Position numbers and translations under genes: made by a program. Below, piece by piece: positions 9,050 to 19,257 of a stretch of 64,000 bases of DNA. Below the pieces are notes generated by a model. That model was given only the letters and a program-made list of their open reading frames with translations. It searched no databases and had not been told where the DNA came from. Numbering within the stretch: the stretch's first letter is position 1; each line of letters starts with the position of its first letter. The stretch is from an uncultured Pelagibacteraceae bacterium (lineage in GTDB: Bacteria > Pseudomonadota > Alphaproteobacteria > Pelagibacterales > Pelagibacteraceae). The stretch spans positions 1 through 64,000 of the forward strand of contig CACDWM010000001.1 in NCBI GenBank assembly GCA_902556505.1. The letters run 5' to 3'.

Positions 9050-10207
9050 ATGGGTATTAATTGGAATTATCCAACTACTATGTGGATAGGAGAAAATAGA
9101 ATTGAAGATTTATACTCGGCCTGTAAAGAATTAAATATTTCAAAGCCATTATTTGTAACTGACAAGGATTTAATTAACTTAGATTTAATAAAAAATATAA
9201 TATTAAGATTAAAAAAAAATTTTAAAAATTTAGCTATCTTTTCTAATTTTACGGGAAATCCAATTGGAGAAAATATAGAAGAAGGTGTCGAAGTTTATAA
9301 TACCTTGGACTGTGATGGTGTAATTGCTTTAGGGGGTGGAAGTGGTTTAGATGTTGGAAAAGCTATAGCATTCATGTGCAATCAATCTCGACCGTTATGG
9401 GATTTTGAAGATATTGGTGATTACTGGACAAGAGCTGATAGTTCTAAAATTTCAAAAATTATTGCAGTTCCAACCACTGCCGGGACTGGATCAGAAACTG
9501 GTAGAGCATCTGCAATCATAAATAAAGAAACAGGTGCAAAAAAAATTATTTTTCACCCAAAAATGTTACCTTCAATTGTTATTTTAGATCCTTTACTTAC
9601 ATTAGATTTATCTCCAAGATTAACAGCAGCAACAGGAATGGATGCACTTGCTCATAATTTAGAAGCGTTTTGTGCACCAGGATATCATCCAATGGCTGAT
9701 GGGATGGCAATTGAAGGTATGAAATTAATTAAAAATTCATTAATTAAAGCCTTTAAAAATGGAAAAGATATTAAGGCTAGAATGGATTTACTTTCAGCGG
9801 CTTCAATGGGCTCGACTGCGTTTCAGAAGGGATTGGGAGCAATTCACTCATTGAGTCACCCAGTAAACGGTAAATTTAATGTTCACCATGGCTTATCAAA
9901 CGCAATATTTATGCCTTATGTTTTAACATATAATAAACCTTCAATTGAAAATAAAATAATATCAATTTGTGATTATCTAAATTTAAATAAAAATTTTGAT
10001 AGTTTTTTAAATTGGATTTTGGAATTAAGAAAAAATTTAAATATTCCACACAAATTATCAGATGTGATGGATTGTAATAATATTGATTTAGATGAACTTT
10101 CTTTAATGGCATTTGAAGATCCATCAACAGGAGGAAATCCCAAAAAATTAAGTCAAAATGATCTAAAAGAAATGTATCTAAAAAGTATTTCTGGAGAATT
10201 ATTTTAA
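9050..10207 (+). CDS. Iron-containing alcohol dehydrogenase
   Basis: 385-aa group III dehydrogenase. The dinucleotide site GGGSGLDVGKAIA (about 96-108) and PTTAGTGSETGRAS are diagnostic; metal-ligand histidines lie in DALAHNLEAF, AIHSLSHPV and NVHHGLSNAI. It oxidises a primary alcohol or reduces an aldehyde with NAD(H). SAR11 relatives of this family have been linked to methanol and short alcohol oxidation, which suits a neighbourhood of C1 genes, but the substrate is not readable here. The stop overlaps the amidotransferase start (TAATG). Confidence 0.9.
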   Translation: MGINWNYPTTMWIGENRIEDLYSACKELNISKPLFVTDKDLINLDLIKNIILRLKKNFKNLAIFSNFTGNPIGENIEEGVEVYNTLDCDGVIALGGGSGLDVGKAIAFMCNQSRPLWDFEDIGDYWTRADSSKISKIIAVPTTAGTGSETGRASAIINKETGAKKIIFHPKMLPSIVILDPLLTLDLSPRLTAATGMDALAHNLEAFCAPGYHPMADGMAIEGMKLIKNSLIKAFKNGKDIKARMDLLSAASMGSTAFQKGLGAIHSLSHPVNGKFNVHHGLSNAIFMPYVLTYNKPSIENKIISICDYLNLNKNFDSFLNWILELRKNLNIPHKLSDVMDCNNIDLDELSLMAFEDPSTGGNPKKLSQNDLKEMYLKSISGELF

Positions 10208-10995
10208 TGAAAAAAATATTGATAGTAGAAGGAAACTTACGAGAAGAAAATCAAAGTTTTTCTGAAGCTGGAATTCAAACACATACAGAAAGCCTAAAAG
10301 ATAGTTTAGCTTTTTTCACAGATAAATTAGTGACCCACGTTGTTAATCCTTCTTCAGATGAAAATATCGATAAAAATATTGATGCACTTGAAAGCTACAA
10401 TGGTCTTATTTGGGGTGGTAGTAGTTTAAATATTTATAACAATACTCCAGAAATAAAAAGACAAATTGAATTTATGAAAGAATGTCAGAAAAAAATAAAA
10501 AAAATTTTAGCAATATGTTGGGGCATGCAAGTAGCTGTAACAGCAGCTGGTGGAGAAGTAAAAAAATGCATAAAAGGTTCTCATAGAGGTATTGCTTTAA
10601 ATATAGAAATTAATGAAAATGGTTTAAATCATCCACTTTATAAAAATAAAGTTCAAAAATTTAATACACCAGCATTTAATTTTGATGAAGTCGTAACAAT
10701 GCCAGAAGATTCAATTTTATTAGCCTCAAATTCAATAAATAACGTTCAAGGGATAAATTTTAAAGTTGGTAACTGTAATATATGGGGACTTCAATACCAT
10801 CCTGAGATTACTTATAATAAAATGATCAATTTGATTATTTTCAGAAAAAAGAGACTTTTAGAAAAAGGTGCTTTTAAAGATGAGAATGAAATTGATGATC
10901 ATATTAAACATATAGAAACTGAGAATAACAAATTAGATAAAGTTTCTAGAATGAGAGAATTAGAGAACTGGTTAGACTATCTAAATTTAGAATAA
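10207..10995 (+). CDS. Class I glutamine amidotransferase domain protein
   Basis: 262 aa, a stand-alone GATase1 fold. The catalytic triad is visible: nucleophile Cys104 in [10 protein letters not shown], and His198/Glu200 in [10 protein letters not shown]. Such proteins release ammonia from glutamine or hydrolyse gamma-glutamyl amides; no synthetase domain is fused. Being coupled to the alcohol dehydrogenase and near tmm, a role in gamma-glutamyl-methylamide chemistry is possible but is inference. Its last 9 bases overlap the 3' end of the convergent fhs gene, an example of the extreme compaction. Confidence 0.8.
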   Translation: MKKILIVEGNLREENQSFSEAGIQTHTESLKDSLAFFTDKLVTHVVNPSSDENIDKNIDALESYNGLIWGGSSLNIYNNTPEIKRQIEFMKECQKKIKKILAICWGMQVAVTAAGGEVKKCIKGSHRGIALNIEINENGLNHPLYKNKVQKFNTPAFNFDEVVTMPEDSILLASNSINNVQGINFKVGNCNIWGLQYHPEITYNKMINLIIFRKKRLLEKGAFKDENEIDDHIKHIETENNKLDKVSRMRELENWLDYLNLE

Positions 10996-12669
10996 ACCTT
11001 CTATTTCACCTTTATCATTTAATTTTATTGAGTCGGCTGCAGGAACTCTTGGAAGACCTGGCATTGTCATAATTTCTCCACACACAACAACTATAAATTC
11101 AGCACCTGAAGAAAGTCTTACCTCTCTTACAGGCAAAACATGACCTGTGGGTGCACCTTTTAAATTTGGATCTGTCGAAAAACTATATTGAGTTTTTGCA
11201 ATACAAACAGGTAACTTACCGTAACCTTTTTCTTCAAAATCTTTTAATTGTTGTCTAACTTTTGTGTCAGCTACCACTTCAGATGCGCTATAAATTTCTT
11301 GTGCAATTTTTTCTATTTTTTTGAATAACGGAAGATCATCCTCATATAAAAATTTAAATGTATCTTTTTTATCTTCACAAATTTCAGTAACATTTTTAGC
11401 CAGTTCAATAGTTCCTTCACTTCCATTTGACCAATGAGTACATTTAGAGGCTTTTACTCCTTGCGTTTCACAAAAATCTAACAAGGTTTTCATTTCATCT
11501 TCAGTATCAGTAATAAAATGATTAACTGCAACAGTAACAGGTAATCCAAATTTTCTAATATTATTAATATGTCTACGTAAATTTACCATTCCCTCTTTAA
11601 GTGCTGATACATTTTCTTTTTTTAAATCTTCTTTAGCAACCCCACCATGCATTTTCAGTGCTCTTATAGTTGCAACAATGACAACACAATCTGGTTTTAG
11701 ACCGGATTTTCTACACTTAATATCCAGAAATTTTTCAGCTCCCAAATCAGCTCCGAATCCTGCCTCTGTTACAACATAGTCAGCTAATTTAAGTCCAGCT
11801 TTAGTTGCAATAACTGAATTACATCCATGAGCAATATTTGCAAAAGGGCCACCATGAATTATTGCAGGATTGTTTTCTAGAGTTTGAGTTACATTGGGTC
11901 TTATTGCTTCCTTAAGCAAAACAGTCATCGGGCCTTGTGCATTTAAATCTTTTGCATAAATTGCTTGCTTATCTCTAGTATAACCAATTGTAATATTTCC
12001 AATTCTGTTTTCTAAATCTTTTAAATCTGTTGCTAAACAAAAAATAGCCATTAGTTCAGATGCAACTGTAATATCAAAACTATCTTGCCTTGGATAACCA
12101 TTAGCCACCCCTCCTAAATCAACGATAATAGATCTTAATGATCTATCATTCATATCCATTACTCTTCTCCAAACAACTCTTCTAACATCAATGTTAAGTT
12201 TGTTGCCCCAATAGATATGATTATCAATTAGTGCAGATAGTAAATTATGTGCAGATGTAATAGCATGAAAGTCACCTGTAAAATGAAGATTGATTTGTTC
12301 CATTGGTACTACTTGGGCATAGCCACCACCAGCAGCTCCACCTTTCATTCCAAATGATGGACCAAGACTAGGTTCTCTTAAACAAACAATAGATTTTTTT
12401 CCAATTTTATTTAAACCATCGTTTAAACCAACAGAAGTTGTAGTTTTACCTTCACCAGCTGGAGTGGGAGTAATTGCAGTAACTAAAATCAATTTACCAT
12501 TCTCTTTTTTAAGAGTATTCAAATATTCTAGATTTATTTTGGCTATGTGTCTTCCCATTGGACTAAAAGCAAAATTTTCATCTGGTACTCCAACCTTAGA
12601 AAGAATATCTTTTATTGGTTGCATCTTAGCTTCTCGAGCTATTTGAATGTCAGATTTTACTTCGGCCAT
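10987..12669 (-). CDS. fhs: Formate-tetrahydrofolate ligase
   Basis: 560-aa FTHFS that interconverts formate + THF + ATP and 10-formyl-THF. The ATP-binding loop [15 protein letters not shown] lies near residue 70, and family blocks [22 protein letters not shown] (split here by a short quote limit, near residue 100), [15 protein letters not shown], and PGLPRVPAA near the C-terminus are intact. In this setting it links formaldehyde and methyl-group oxidation to formate with ATP gain, or charges folate for biosynthesis. It is transcribed divergently from soxB across a 130-base gap. Confidence 0.97.
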   Translation of the reverse strand: MAEVKSDIQIAREAKMQPIKDILSKVGVPDENFAFSPMGRHIAKINLEYLNTLKKENGKLILVTAITPTPAGEGKTTTSVGLNDGLNKIGKKSIVCLREPSLGPSFGMKGGAAGGGYAQVVPMEQINLHFTGDFHAITSAHNLLSALIDNHIYWGNKLNIDVRRVVWRRVMDMNDRSLRSIIVDLGGVANGYPRQDSFDITVASELMAIFCLATDLKDLENRIGNITIGYTRDKQAIYAKDLNAQGPMTVLLKEAIRPNVTQTLENNPAIIHGGPFANIAHGCNSVIATKAGLKLADYVVTEAGFGADLGAEKFLDIKCRKSGLKPDCVVIVATIRALKMHGGVAKEDLKKENVSALKEGMVNLRRHINNIRKFGLPVTVAVNHFITDTEDEMKTLLDFCETQGVKASKCTHWSNGSEGTIELAKNVTEICEDKKDTFKFLYEDDLPLFKKIEKIAQEIYSASEVVADTKVRQQLKDFEEKGYGKLPVCIAKTQYSFSTDPNLKGAPTGHVLPVREVRLSSGAEFIVVVCGEIMTMPGLPRVPAADSIKLNDKGEIEGLF

Positions 12670-12799
12670 AAATAATCCAAATAAATTAAAAGTTTTTTAT
12701 CTGTGACTTCTTATCCTTTTTTGAGATATTTGGAAACTTCTAAAAAATATATATAAAAAAAATAAGCACTATTTAAATTGATTGTTATAAAATTAATTA

Positions 12800-14056
12800 A
12801 TGCAAAAATATTCTATATTTAACCTTGTTAAAAACGCTTTTTCAAACCATGAAAATTGGGATTTGGCTTGGAAAGATCCAGCACCTAAAGAGGAATATGA
12901 TGTTGTGATTATAGGTGGTGGAGGCCATGGTTTAGCTACAGCTTATTATCTTGCTAGAGAACATAATATTACAAATGTTGCAATTATAGAAAAAGGATGG
13001 ATTGGTGGTGGAAACGTAGGGCGTAATACTACAATTATTAGATCCAATTACATGCATGACGAAAATGGTTTGTTTAGCGAGTTTGGAATGGATTTATGGA
13101 GAAAGATGAGTCAGGATCTGAATTACAATGTAATGTTTTCTCCAAGAGGAATTATTAATCTTGCACATTCAGATGCTCAAATGAATGCATACGCGAGAAG
13201 AGGAAATTCTATGAGATTAAATGGAATAGATGCTGTTCTTTTAAATAGAGAGCAAGTTAAAGAAATTATTCCAATGGCTGATTTTTCTGAAAACGTAAGA
13301 TTTCCAATTTTTGGTGGCTTGATGCAACCAAGTGCAGGCACAGCAAGACATGATGCTGTTGCATGGGGTTATGCACGTCAGGCAGATTCAATGGGTGTAG
13401 ATATAATTCAAAATTGTGAGGTGATAGGTTTCGATGTTTCCGCTGGAAAAATAAAGGGAATAAGAACTTCAAGAGGAAATATCAAGGCAAAAAAAGTTGG
13501 TATTTGCGTTGCGGGTAGCACAAATATTTTAGCAGAAAAATTAAATATGACATTACCAATTGAAACTCATTTACTCCAAGCATGTGTTTCTGAGCCAGTT
13601 AAACCAATTTTAGATAATGTAGTTACGTTTGGTGCAGGCCACTTTTATGTAAGTCAGTCAGATAAAGGTGAAATGGTAATGGGTGGAGATTTAGATGGAT
13701 ACAATAGTTATGCACAAAGAGGAAACTTACCAACATTGCAACATGTATTAACTGAAGGTATAGCCATGATGCCATTTTTGAGTAAATTAAAAATGCTTAG
13801 AACGTGGGGTGGTATTATGGATATGTCAATGGATGGTTCACCTATTATTGATAAAACACACATTGATGGTTTGTATTTGAATTGTGGATGGTGCTATGGA
13901 GGATTTAAAGCCACACCTGCATCAGGATGGACATTTGCACACACAATTGCACAAGATAGAGTTCACGAATTAAATGCTGGTTATAGTTTAAATAGATTTA
14001 GTACTGGCCATCTTATTGATGAAAAGGGACTTGGAACAAAAACCTGGATATCGTAA
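12800..14056 (+). CDS. soxB: Sarcosine oxidase beta subunit
   Basis: 418-aa flavoprotein subunit of heterotetrameric sarcosine oxidase, which converts sarcosine, THF and O2 to glycine, 5,10-methylene-THF and H2O2. The non-covalent FAD Rossmann site VVIIGGGGHG is at about 35-44. His184 in TARHDAVAWG matches the residue that carries covalent FMN in this family. C-terminal NCGWCYGGFKATPASG is typical. First of four tightly coupled genes, soxBDAG. Confidence 0.97.
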   Translation: MQKYSIFNLVKNAFSNHENWDLAWKDPAPKEEYDVVIIGGGGHGLATAYYLAREHNITNVAIIEKGWIGGGNVGRNTTIIRSNYMHDENGLFSEFGMDLWRKMSQDLNYNVMFSPRGIINLAHSDAQMNAYARRGNSMRLNGIDAVLLNREQVKEIIPMADFSENVRFPIFGGLMQPSAGTARHDAVAWGYARQADSMGVDIIQNCEVIGFDVSAGKIKGIRTSRGNIKAKKVGICVAGSTNILAEKLNMTLPIETHLLQACVSEPVKPILDNVVTFGAGHFYVSQSDKGEMVMGGDLDGYNSYAQRGNLPTLQHVLTEGIAMMPFLSKLKMLRTWGGIMDMSMDGSPIIDKTHIDGLYLNCGWCYGGFKATPASGWTFAHTIAQDRVHELNAGYSLNRFSTGHLIDEKGLGTKTWIS

Positions 14057-14326
14057 ATGCTTTATATAAATTGCCCGCACTGTGGAATGAGGTCTCAAAA
14101 TGAATTTTCATATGGTGGCGATGCAAGTGTTAAAAGACCAGAACTTAATAAAGAAGTTTCTGATCAAGAATGGGATAATTTTGTTTACAATAGAAAAAGT
14201 TTAAGAGGAAAGCATTTAGAGCTATGGCAACATATTTCTGGATGTAGACAATGGATAAAGGTTGAGAGAGATACCGCAACTCATGAAATTTTCAGAACCT
14301 TCAAAGCTGATGAGGAAGTTGCTTAA
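14057..14326 (+). CDS. soxD: Sarcosine oxidase delta subunit
   Basis: 89 aa, starting directly after the soxB stop. The zinc site of the delta subunit is complete: Cys6 and Cys9 (INCPHCG), His59 (LWQHIS) and Cys63 (SGCRQW). The subunit is structural and helps hold the alpha/beta assembly. Its stop overlaps the soxA start. Confidence 0.97.
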   Translation: MLYINCPHCGMRSQNEFSYGGDASVKRPELNKEVSDQEWDNFVYNRKSLRGKHLELWQHISGCRQWIKVERDTATHEIFRTFKADEEVA

Positions 14327-17322
14327 TGACTCAAGCTTTTAGAATTGAAAATGGCGGGTTAATAAATAGAGATAAAAAATTATCTTTTAAATTTAACGGA
14401 AAAACTTACTTTGGTTATGAAGGTGACACATTAGCTTCAGCTTTATTAGCAAATGGAGTTCATTTAGTAGGAAGAAGTTTTAAATATCACAGACCTAGGG
14501 GTTTCTTTGGAGCAGGTGTAGATGAACCTTATGCAGTTGTTCAACTTTATAGAAATGGTGAAACAGAGCCAAATATAAAAGCTACAGAACAGGAGTTGTT
14601 TGAGGGTTTAGAGGCTAAAAGTGTTAATTGTTGGCCAAGTGTTAATTTTGATATTGGTGCAATTAATAATTTTTTAAAAATTTTTTTACCAGCAGGTTTT
14701 TATTACAAAACTTTTATGTGGCCTAAAAGTTTTTGGTTTAGAATTTATGAGCCTTTCATTAGAAAAGCAGCTGGTTTGGGTGTAGCCTCAACCAAGCACG
14801 ATAAAGAGAGATATGAACATAAATATGAATATTGTGACTTATTAATTGCAGGATCAGGACCTTCAGGATTAGCTGGTGCATATGCTGCAGCAAAAAATGG
14901 AGCTAAAGTAATTTTAGCAGAAGATAAACCAAGATTTGGTGGATCTTTATTAACTAGTGATGTCAATATTGGTAATCAATCAGGAAAAGATTGGGCTGAG
15001 GGAATAATTGCAGAACTTAAAACAATGCCAAATGTTGTTGTAAAAAATAGATCTCAAATTTTTGGATACTACGATCACAACATGCTTGTGATGTCCGAAA
15101 AAGTTAGTGATCATTTACCATCAACTAAAAAATACCATCCTAATAAAAGACTATGGTACATTCGTGCAAAAGAAGTTTTGATTTCCTCTGGATCAATTGA
15201 AAGACCAATAGTTTTTGGAAATAATGATACACCAGGAGTAATGCTTTCTTCAGCTGCCAAAGAATATTTAAAAGTATATGGTGTTTTAGTTGGAAGAAAA
15301 CCATTGGTGTTTACAAATAATGATAGTGGATACGAAACAGCAATTGAATTTAAAAAAAATGGAGTAGATCCAGTTGTCTTAGACTCAAGGAAAAACGCTG
15401 AGTCAGAAATAATTGATGAAGCAAAAAATTTAGGAATTAACATTAAAAATTCATATGTGGTGGTTGCAGCACAAGGATACAAAAAAGTAAAATCTGCAGA
15501 TATTGCAAGTATTTCTGAAGACAAAAAACAACTTGGTAAAATAGAAAATATTCAATGTGATTGTATTTGTGTTTCAGGTTTTTGGACACCAACTATCCAT
15601 TTAGCTTCACAATCAGGAAATAAAACAAAGTTTAAAGAGGAAATTGATGCATTTGTTCCAGGGCAATCAAAACAAAATGAAATCACTTTAGGTGCAGCTA
15701 ATGGAGTATTTTCTCTAGAGGAAACTTTAAAAACGTCATTTACAGCAGGAAGTGAATTATCAAAAAAATTAACTAAAAAAGATAATGAGATAGCTATTCC
15801 AAATGTTGTTGAAAAGAAATCTTCTCAACACGATAAGTTTTGGTGTGTTCCATTACCAAAAGGTAAAAATTATAAAAGATTTTTAGATTTTCAAAACGAT
15901 GTAGCGGTATCTGATGTAGAAATAGCTTTAAGGGAAGGGTATCGATCAATTGAACATGTCAAAAGATATACGACTTTAGGAATGGCAACAGATCAAGGAA
16001 AAACAAGTAATTTAAACGGATTGCAACTGGTATCAGAAATTGAAAACAAAGTAGTTCCTGCAGTAGGTCATACAACTTTTAGACCCCCATACACTCCAGT
16101 TTCTATTGGTGCAATAGTAGGAAGAGAGGTTGGAAAACATTCAAAACCAACAAGAAAATCTCCAATGCATTCATGGCATGAAAAAAATAATGCAGTTTTT
16201 GTTGATGCAGGTGTTTGGTTGAGACCTCGGTATTATAAAAGAGGAAATGAAAATTTATTCGAGGCATCTAAAAGAGAGGCTAAAAATGTAAGAACAAATG
16301 TAGGTGTTTGTGATGTAACTACTTTAGGTAAAATAGATATTAAAGGACCAGATGCAGCAGTGTTATTAAATAGAGTTTATACAAATGCTTGGCTAAAATT
16401 ACCAGTTGGTAAAGCCAGATATGGTGTAATGTTAAGAGAAGACGGAATTGTTATGGATGATGGAACAACTACAAGAATTTCTGAAAATCATTATCATATG
16501 ACGACAACAACAGCTCAAGCAGCAAACGTACTTTCGCATTTAGAATATTATTTGCAACTAGTTTGGCCTGAATTAAATGTGAATGTAGTTTCAACTACAG
16601 AACAGTGGGCTGGAGCAGCTATCGCTGGACCTAAATCTAGACATTTATTGCAAAAATTATTTCCAAATTCAGATGTATCAAATGAAGGTTTGCCATTCAT
16701 GGGCTATATGGAGGGAGATTTATTTGGTGTTAAAGCAAGAATATTTAGAATTTCATTTTCAGGAGAACTTGCTTATGAAGTAAATGTTGAGTCTGATTAT
16801 GGAAGTTTTATGTGGGAAAAAATCATGGAAGTTGGGGGGGAATTTAACATTCAACCATATGGAACAGAAGCATTATCAACTCTTAGAATTGAAATGGGAC
16901 ATGTTGCTGGATCAGAACTTGATGGCAGAACAATTCCATTCGATAACGCCTTAGAAGGTCTTGTTAGCAAAAAGAAAGATTTTATTGGAAAAAGATCATT
17001 ACAAAGATCTGCATTCACAGCTGAAGATAGACAAAGAATAGTGGGCGTAGTTCCATTAGATAAACAAACAAGTATACCAGAAGGCTCTCATTTGGTTAAA
17101 GATGATAAAGCACCGCTACCAAATCCAAAATTAGGTCATATCTCTGCATCTTGTTGGAGTGTTGAATATGATAATCCTTTTTCTTTGGCAATTTTGAAAG
17201 ATGGAAAAAATATGATCGGTCAAAAGCTTTTTGCGATGTCGCCACTTAAAAACAAAGTAATACCAGTTGAGATAGTTTCGTCACATTATGTAGACCCAAA
17301 AGGTGAAAGAGTTAGATCATGA
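14326..17322 (+). CDS. soxA: Sarcosine oxidase alpha subunit
   Basis: 998 aa, full length. The N-terminal part is a 2Fe-2S ferredoxin-like fold domain without cluster cysteines (GYEGDTLASALLANG), followed by the NAD-binding flavoprotein domain (LLIAGSGPSGLAGAYAA, near 180) and a C-terminal GcvT-like folate domain from about residue 610 that contains LREDGIVMDDGTTTRI with the Asp pair used for folate-dependent C1 transfer. It binds NAD+ and THF and receives the imine through an internal channel. Overlaps soxD and soxG by four or fewer bases. Confidence 0.97.
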   Translation: MTQAFRIENGGLINRDKKLSFKFNGKTYFGYEGDTLASALLANGVHLVGRSFKYHRPRGFFGAGVDEPYAVVQLYRNGETEPNIKATEQELFEGLEAKSVNCWPSVNFDIGAINNFLKIFLPAGFYYKTFMWPKSFWFRIYEPFIRKAAGLGVASTKHDKERYEHKYEYCDLLIAGSGPSGLAGAYAAAKNGAKVILAEDKPRFGGSLLTSDVNIGNQSGKDWAEGIIAELKTMPNVVVKNRSQIFGYYDHNMLVMSEKVSDHLPSTKKYHPNKRLWYIRAKEVLISSGSIERPIVFGNNDTPGVMLSSAAKEYLKVYGVLVGRKPLVFTNNDSGYETAIEFKKNGVDPVVLDSRKNAESEIIDEAKNLGINIKNSYVVVAAQGYKKVKSADIASISEDKKQLGKIENIQCDCICVSGFWTPTIHLASQSGNKTKFKEEIDAFVPGQSKQNEITLGAANGVFSLEETLKTSFTAGSELSKKLTKKDNEIAIPNVVEKKSSQHDKFWCVPLPKGKNYKRFLDFQNDVAVSDVEIALREGYRSIEHVKRYTTLGMATDQGKTSNLNGLQLVSEIENKVVPAVGHTTFRPPYTPVSIGAIVGREVGKHSKPTRKSPMHSWHEKNNAVFVDAGVWLRPRYYKRGNENLFEASKREAKNVRTNVGVCDVTTLGKIDIKGPDAAVLLNRVYTNAWLKLPVGKARYGVMLREDGIVMDDGTTTRISENHYHMTTTTAQAANVLSHLEYYLQLVWPELNVNVVSTTEQWAGAAIAGPKSRHLLQKLFPNSDVSNEGLPFMGYMEGDLFGVKARIFRISFSGELAYEVNVESDYGSFMWEKIMEVGGEFNIQPYGTEALSTLRIEMGHVAGSELDGRTIPFDNALEGLVSKKKDFIGKRSLQRSAFTAEDRQRIVGVVPLDKQTSIPEGSHLVKDDKAPLPNPKLGHISASCWSVEYDNPFSLAILKDGKNMIGQKLFAMSPLKNKVIPVEIVSSHYVDPKGERVRS

Positions 17323-17906
17323 TATTAATTTCAGCTCTATCAAATGTTCATGTAAAAGGTCAGTTCGGAGATTATGAAGGTAAAAATGAAAATGATTTAC
17401 TTAAAATATCTGAAATCAAAAATTTATTAATTGTTCAAATAGTTCAGTACAAAAATTCTTTACTTTCATTTGAGGGTATTGATATTGATGGTTTAAAATT
17501 AAAAAATGAACCTTTAACAGTGGTATTTAATGAAAATACAAGAATTATGTGGAATGGACCAAAAAACTGGCTTTTAGTTTCAACAAAAAAAGATTTAATT
17601 AAAAATGTATCAGATAATTTTAAAGATACAGATTTTGCTATAACTGATTTATCTCATTCTAGAGCTATTATTGAAATCGAAGGCAATGATTCGATAGAAG
17701 TTTTGAAAAAAGGATGTCCATTTAATTTTGATACATTAGATAAAAATAATTCAATTAACTCAACTTATAATGGAATAGCTTTCACTGTAGATAGGTTGGG
17801 TGAAAATCCAAATAAAGTAAGGTTATTTGCTTTAAGAAGCTTTGGTGAATCTTTATATCATTCTATCACAGACGCATCTCTTGAATTTGGTTTTAAAGCT
17901 TTGTAA
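17319..17906 (+). CDS. soxG: Sarcosine oxidase gamma subunit
   Basis: 195 aa, last gene of the sox operon, overlapping soxA by 4 bases (ATGA). SoxG is a small GcvT-like partner that completes the heterotetramer. Recognisable features are LLVSTKK, ITDLSHSRAIIEIEGNDS and VLKKGCPFNFD, the last two being the best conserved parts of the subunit. It converges on a DMT permease 10 bases later. Confidence 0.93.
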   Translation: MILISALSNVHVKGQFGDYEGKNENDLLKISEIKNLLIVQIVQYKNSLLSFEGIDIDGLKLKNEPLTVVFNENTRIMWNGPKNWLLVSTKKDLIKNVSDNFKDTDFAITDLSHSRAIIEIEGNDSIEVLKKGCPFNFDTLDKNNSINSTYNGIAFTVDRLGENPNKVRLFALRSFGESLYHSITDASLEFGFKAL

Positions 17907-17916
17907 ACTTAAATTT

Positions 17917-18765
17917 TCAATCTCTTGTTGCAATATAAACACCTATAGAAGTAATTAGAAATCCAATTAAATCTAAACTAGTTAAACTTTCATTTAAGAA
18001 AAGCCATGCCATAAAAGCAGACGTTGCTGGAATTAAAAAAAATATTGATACAGTTTTGCTTGCTGAATTATTTTTAATTAAAAACATTAGTATTGTAAAT
18101 GCTCCAAATGATACCAAAAATATTTGATGACTCATTGCAACAATAAATGTTTGTGAAAAATCAATATATGGATCAACAAACAAAATAATTATCGATAAAT
18201 GAAATATACATCCACCAAGAGCTTGATTCATGTTACTTACAGATAAAGGTAAATTGTTACTCAATTTTTTTTGCCATAAAGTTGAAAATGTAATTGCCAA
18301 CAATGCTATTATTGTTGCGAGCAATCCTGCTGCCGGTATTTTTGAACCAACATCAAAACCTAATACAAGTCCTGCACCAGTAAATCCTAACAAAACGCCT
18401 ATCCATTGTTTTGCAGATACTTTCTCATTTAAAATTGGGCCACTTAATGCATTTGTGAGAACTGGTTGTAGGGTTACAATTAAGGCTGCTATCGCTGTGG
18501 GCATACCTATTGAAATTGAGTAAAAGACACCACCAAGATAAAAACCATGAAATAATACCCCACTAAAAAAAGATTCAAAAAAGTTTCTTTTACTAACTAA
18601 AACTTTTTGTTTTGAATAAATAGAAAATAAAAAAAAACCGAAAGCAACTAAAGAAAATCTAAAGGCTAATGCAGTAAATGGATCACTGTTATCGATAATT
18701 GGTTTGGTAGTTATGAATGCTGAAGACCATAAAATTATAAATATAAAAGGAAAAATTTTGATCAT
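17917..18765 (-). CDS. EamA/DMT-family permease
   Basis: About 282 aa with ten predicted membrane helices in two EamA repeats (roughly 5-130 and 145-280), the usual drug/metabolite transporter build. Repeat hallmarks are visible: ALAFRFSLVAFGF and TLQPVLTNALSG in the first half, FFLIPATSAFMAWLFLNESLT in the second. I start at the ATG at 18765 rather than the TTG at 18774 because MIKIFPFIFIILWSSAF is a typical N-terminus. Substrate unknown. Confidence 0.88.
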   Translation of the reverse strand: MIKIFPFIFIILWSSAFITTKPIIDNSDPFTALAFRFSLVAFGFFLFSIYSKQKVLVSKRNFFESFFSGVLFHGFYLGGVFYSISIGMPTAIAALIVTLQPVLTNALSGPILNEKVSAKQWIGVLLGFTGAGLVLGFDVGSKIPAAGLLATIIALLAITFSTLWQKKLSNNLPLSVSNMNQALGGCIFHLSIIILFVDPYIDFSQTFIVAMSHQIFLVSFGAFTILMFLIKNNSASKTVSIFFLIPATSAFMAWLFLNESLTSLDLIGFLITSIGVYIATRD

Positions 18766-18864
18766 TATATTCAATAAACAAATAAATGAACCAAAATCAA
18801 ATAAATACCTATAATGAACAAATTAGACATAGCAATAAAACAATAAATCACCTAAGTTTTAAAT

Positions 18865-19257
18865 ATGATCTCAAAATTTTTAAGAATTTTTATAATTATT
18901 GTATCATTTTTCTTTTTTACAGGTTTTGTTTCTTTTTTTTCATTTCTAGGTCCTGGTGTAACAATTATTACTTCAGGCAACTTATATAAAGCAGGAGCAC
19001 AATTTATAATTAATCAAAGTATAGAAAAAGAAACTGGAAAAAATTCTCTAACTTTAATTAAAGAAGAAATTAATAAAAATTTAATTAAAGAAGAAATAAC
19101 AAAAAATAATTCATTAAATGAAGATTTGAGACAATTAGTTGAAAAAAGAATAAAAATTACCAGACAAAAATTAGAAAATCAAAATTTACAAAAATTAGTT
19201 AAAAAAAGAATAATAATAACTAGATCAAAACTTAATTTAAATAAAATTACTCAATAA
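18865..19257 (+). CDS. Small secreted or membrane-anchored protein with internal repeats
   Basis: 130 aa. Residues 5-32 are strongly hydrophobic (FLRIFIIIVSFFFFTGFVSFF) and would anchor or export the protein. The rest is Lys/Glu-rich and probably helical. Two internal duplications are visible: LIKEEINKN followed at once by LIKEEITKN, and LVEKRIKITRQKLENQNLQK followed 20 residues later by LVKKRIIITRSKLN. I do not recognise a family. Its last 11 bases overlap the 3' end of the convergent gene at 19247. Confidence 0.65.
   Translation: MISKFLRIFIIIVSFFFFTGFVSFFSFLGPGVTIITSGNLYKAGAQFIINQSIEKETGKNSLTLIKEEINKNLIKEEITKNNSLNEDLRQLVEKRIKITRQKLENQNLQKLVKKRIIITRSKLNLNKITQ

Noticed and set aside
18786-18989. 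67-codon frame overlapping the start of the 130-aa protein
   Set aside because: Low-complexity Asn/Ile/Phe sequence; the 130-aa frame has a proper anchor helix and repeats in phase.
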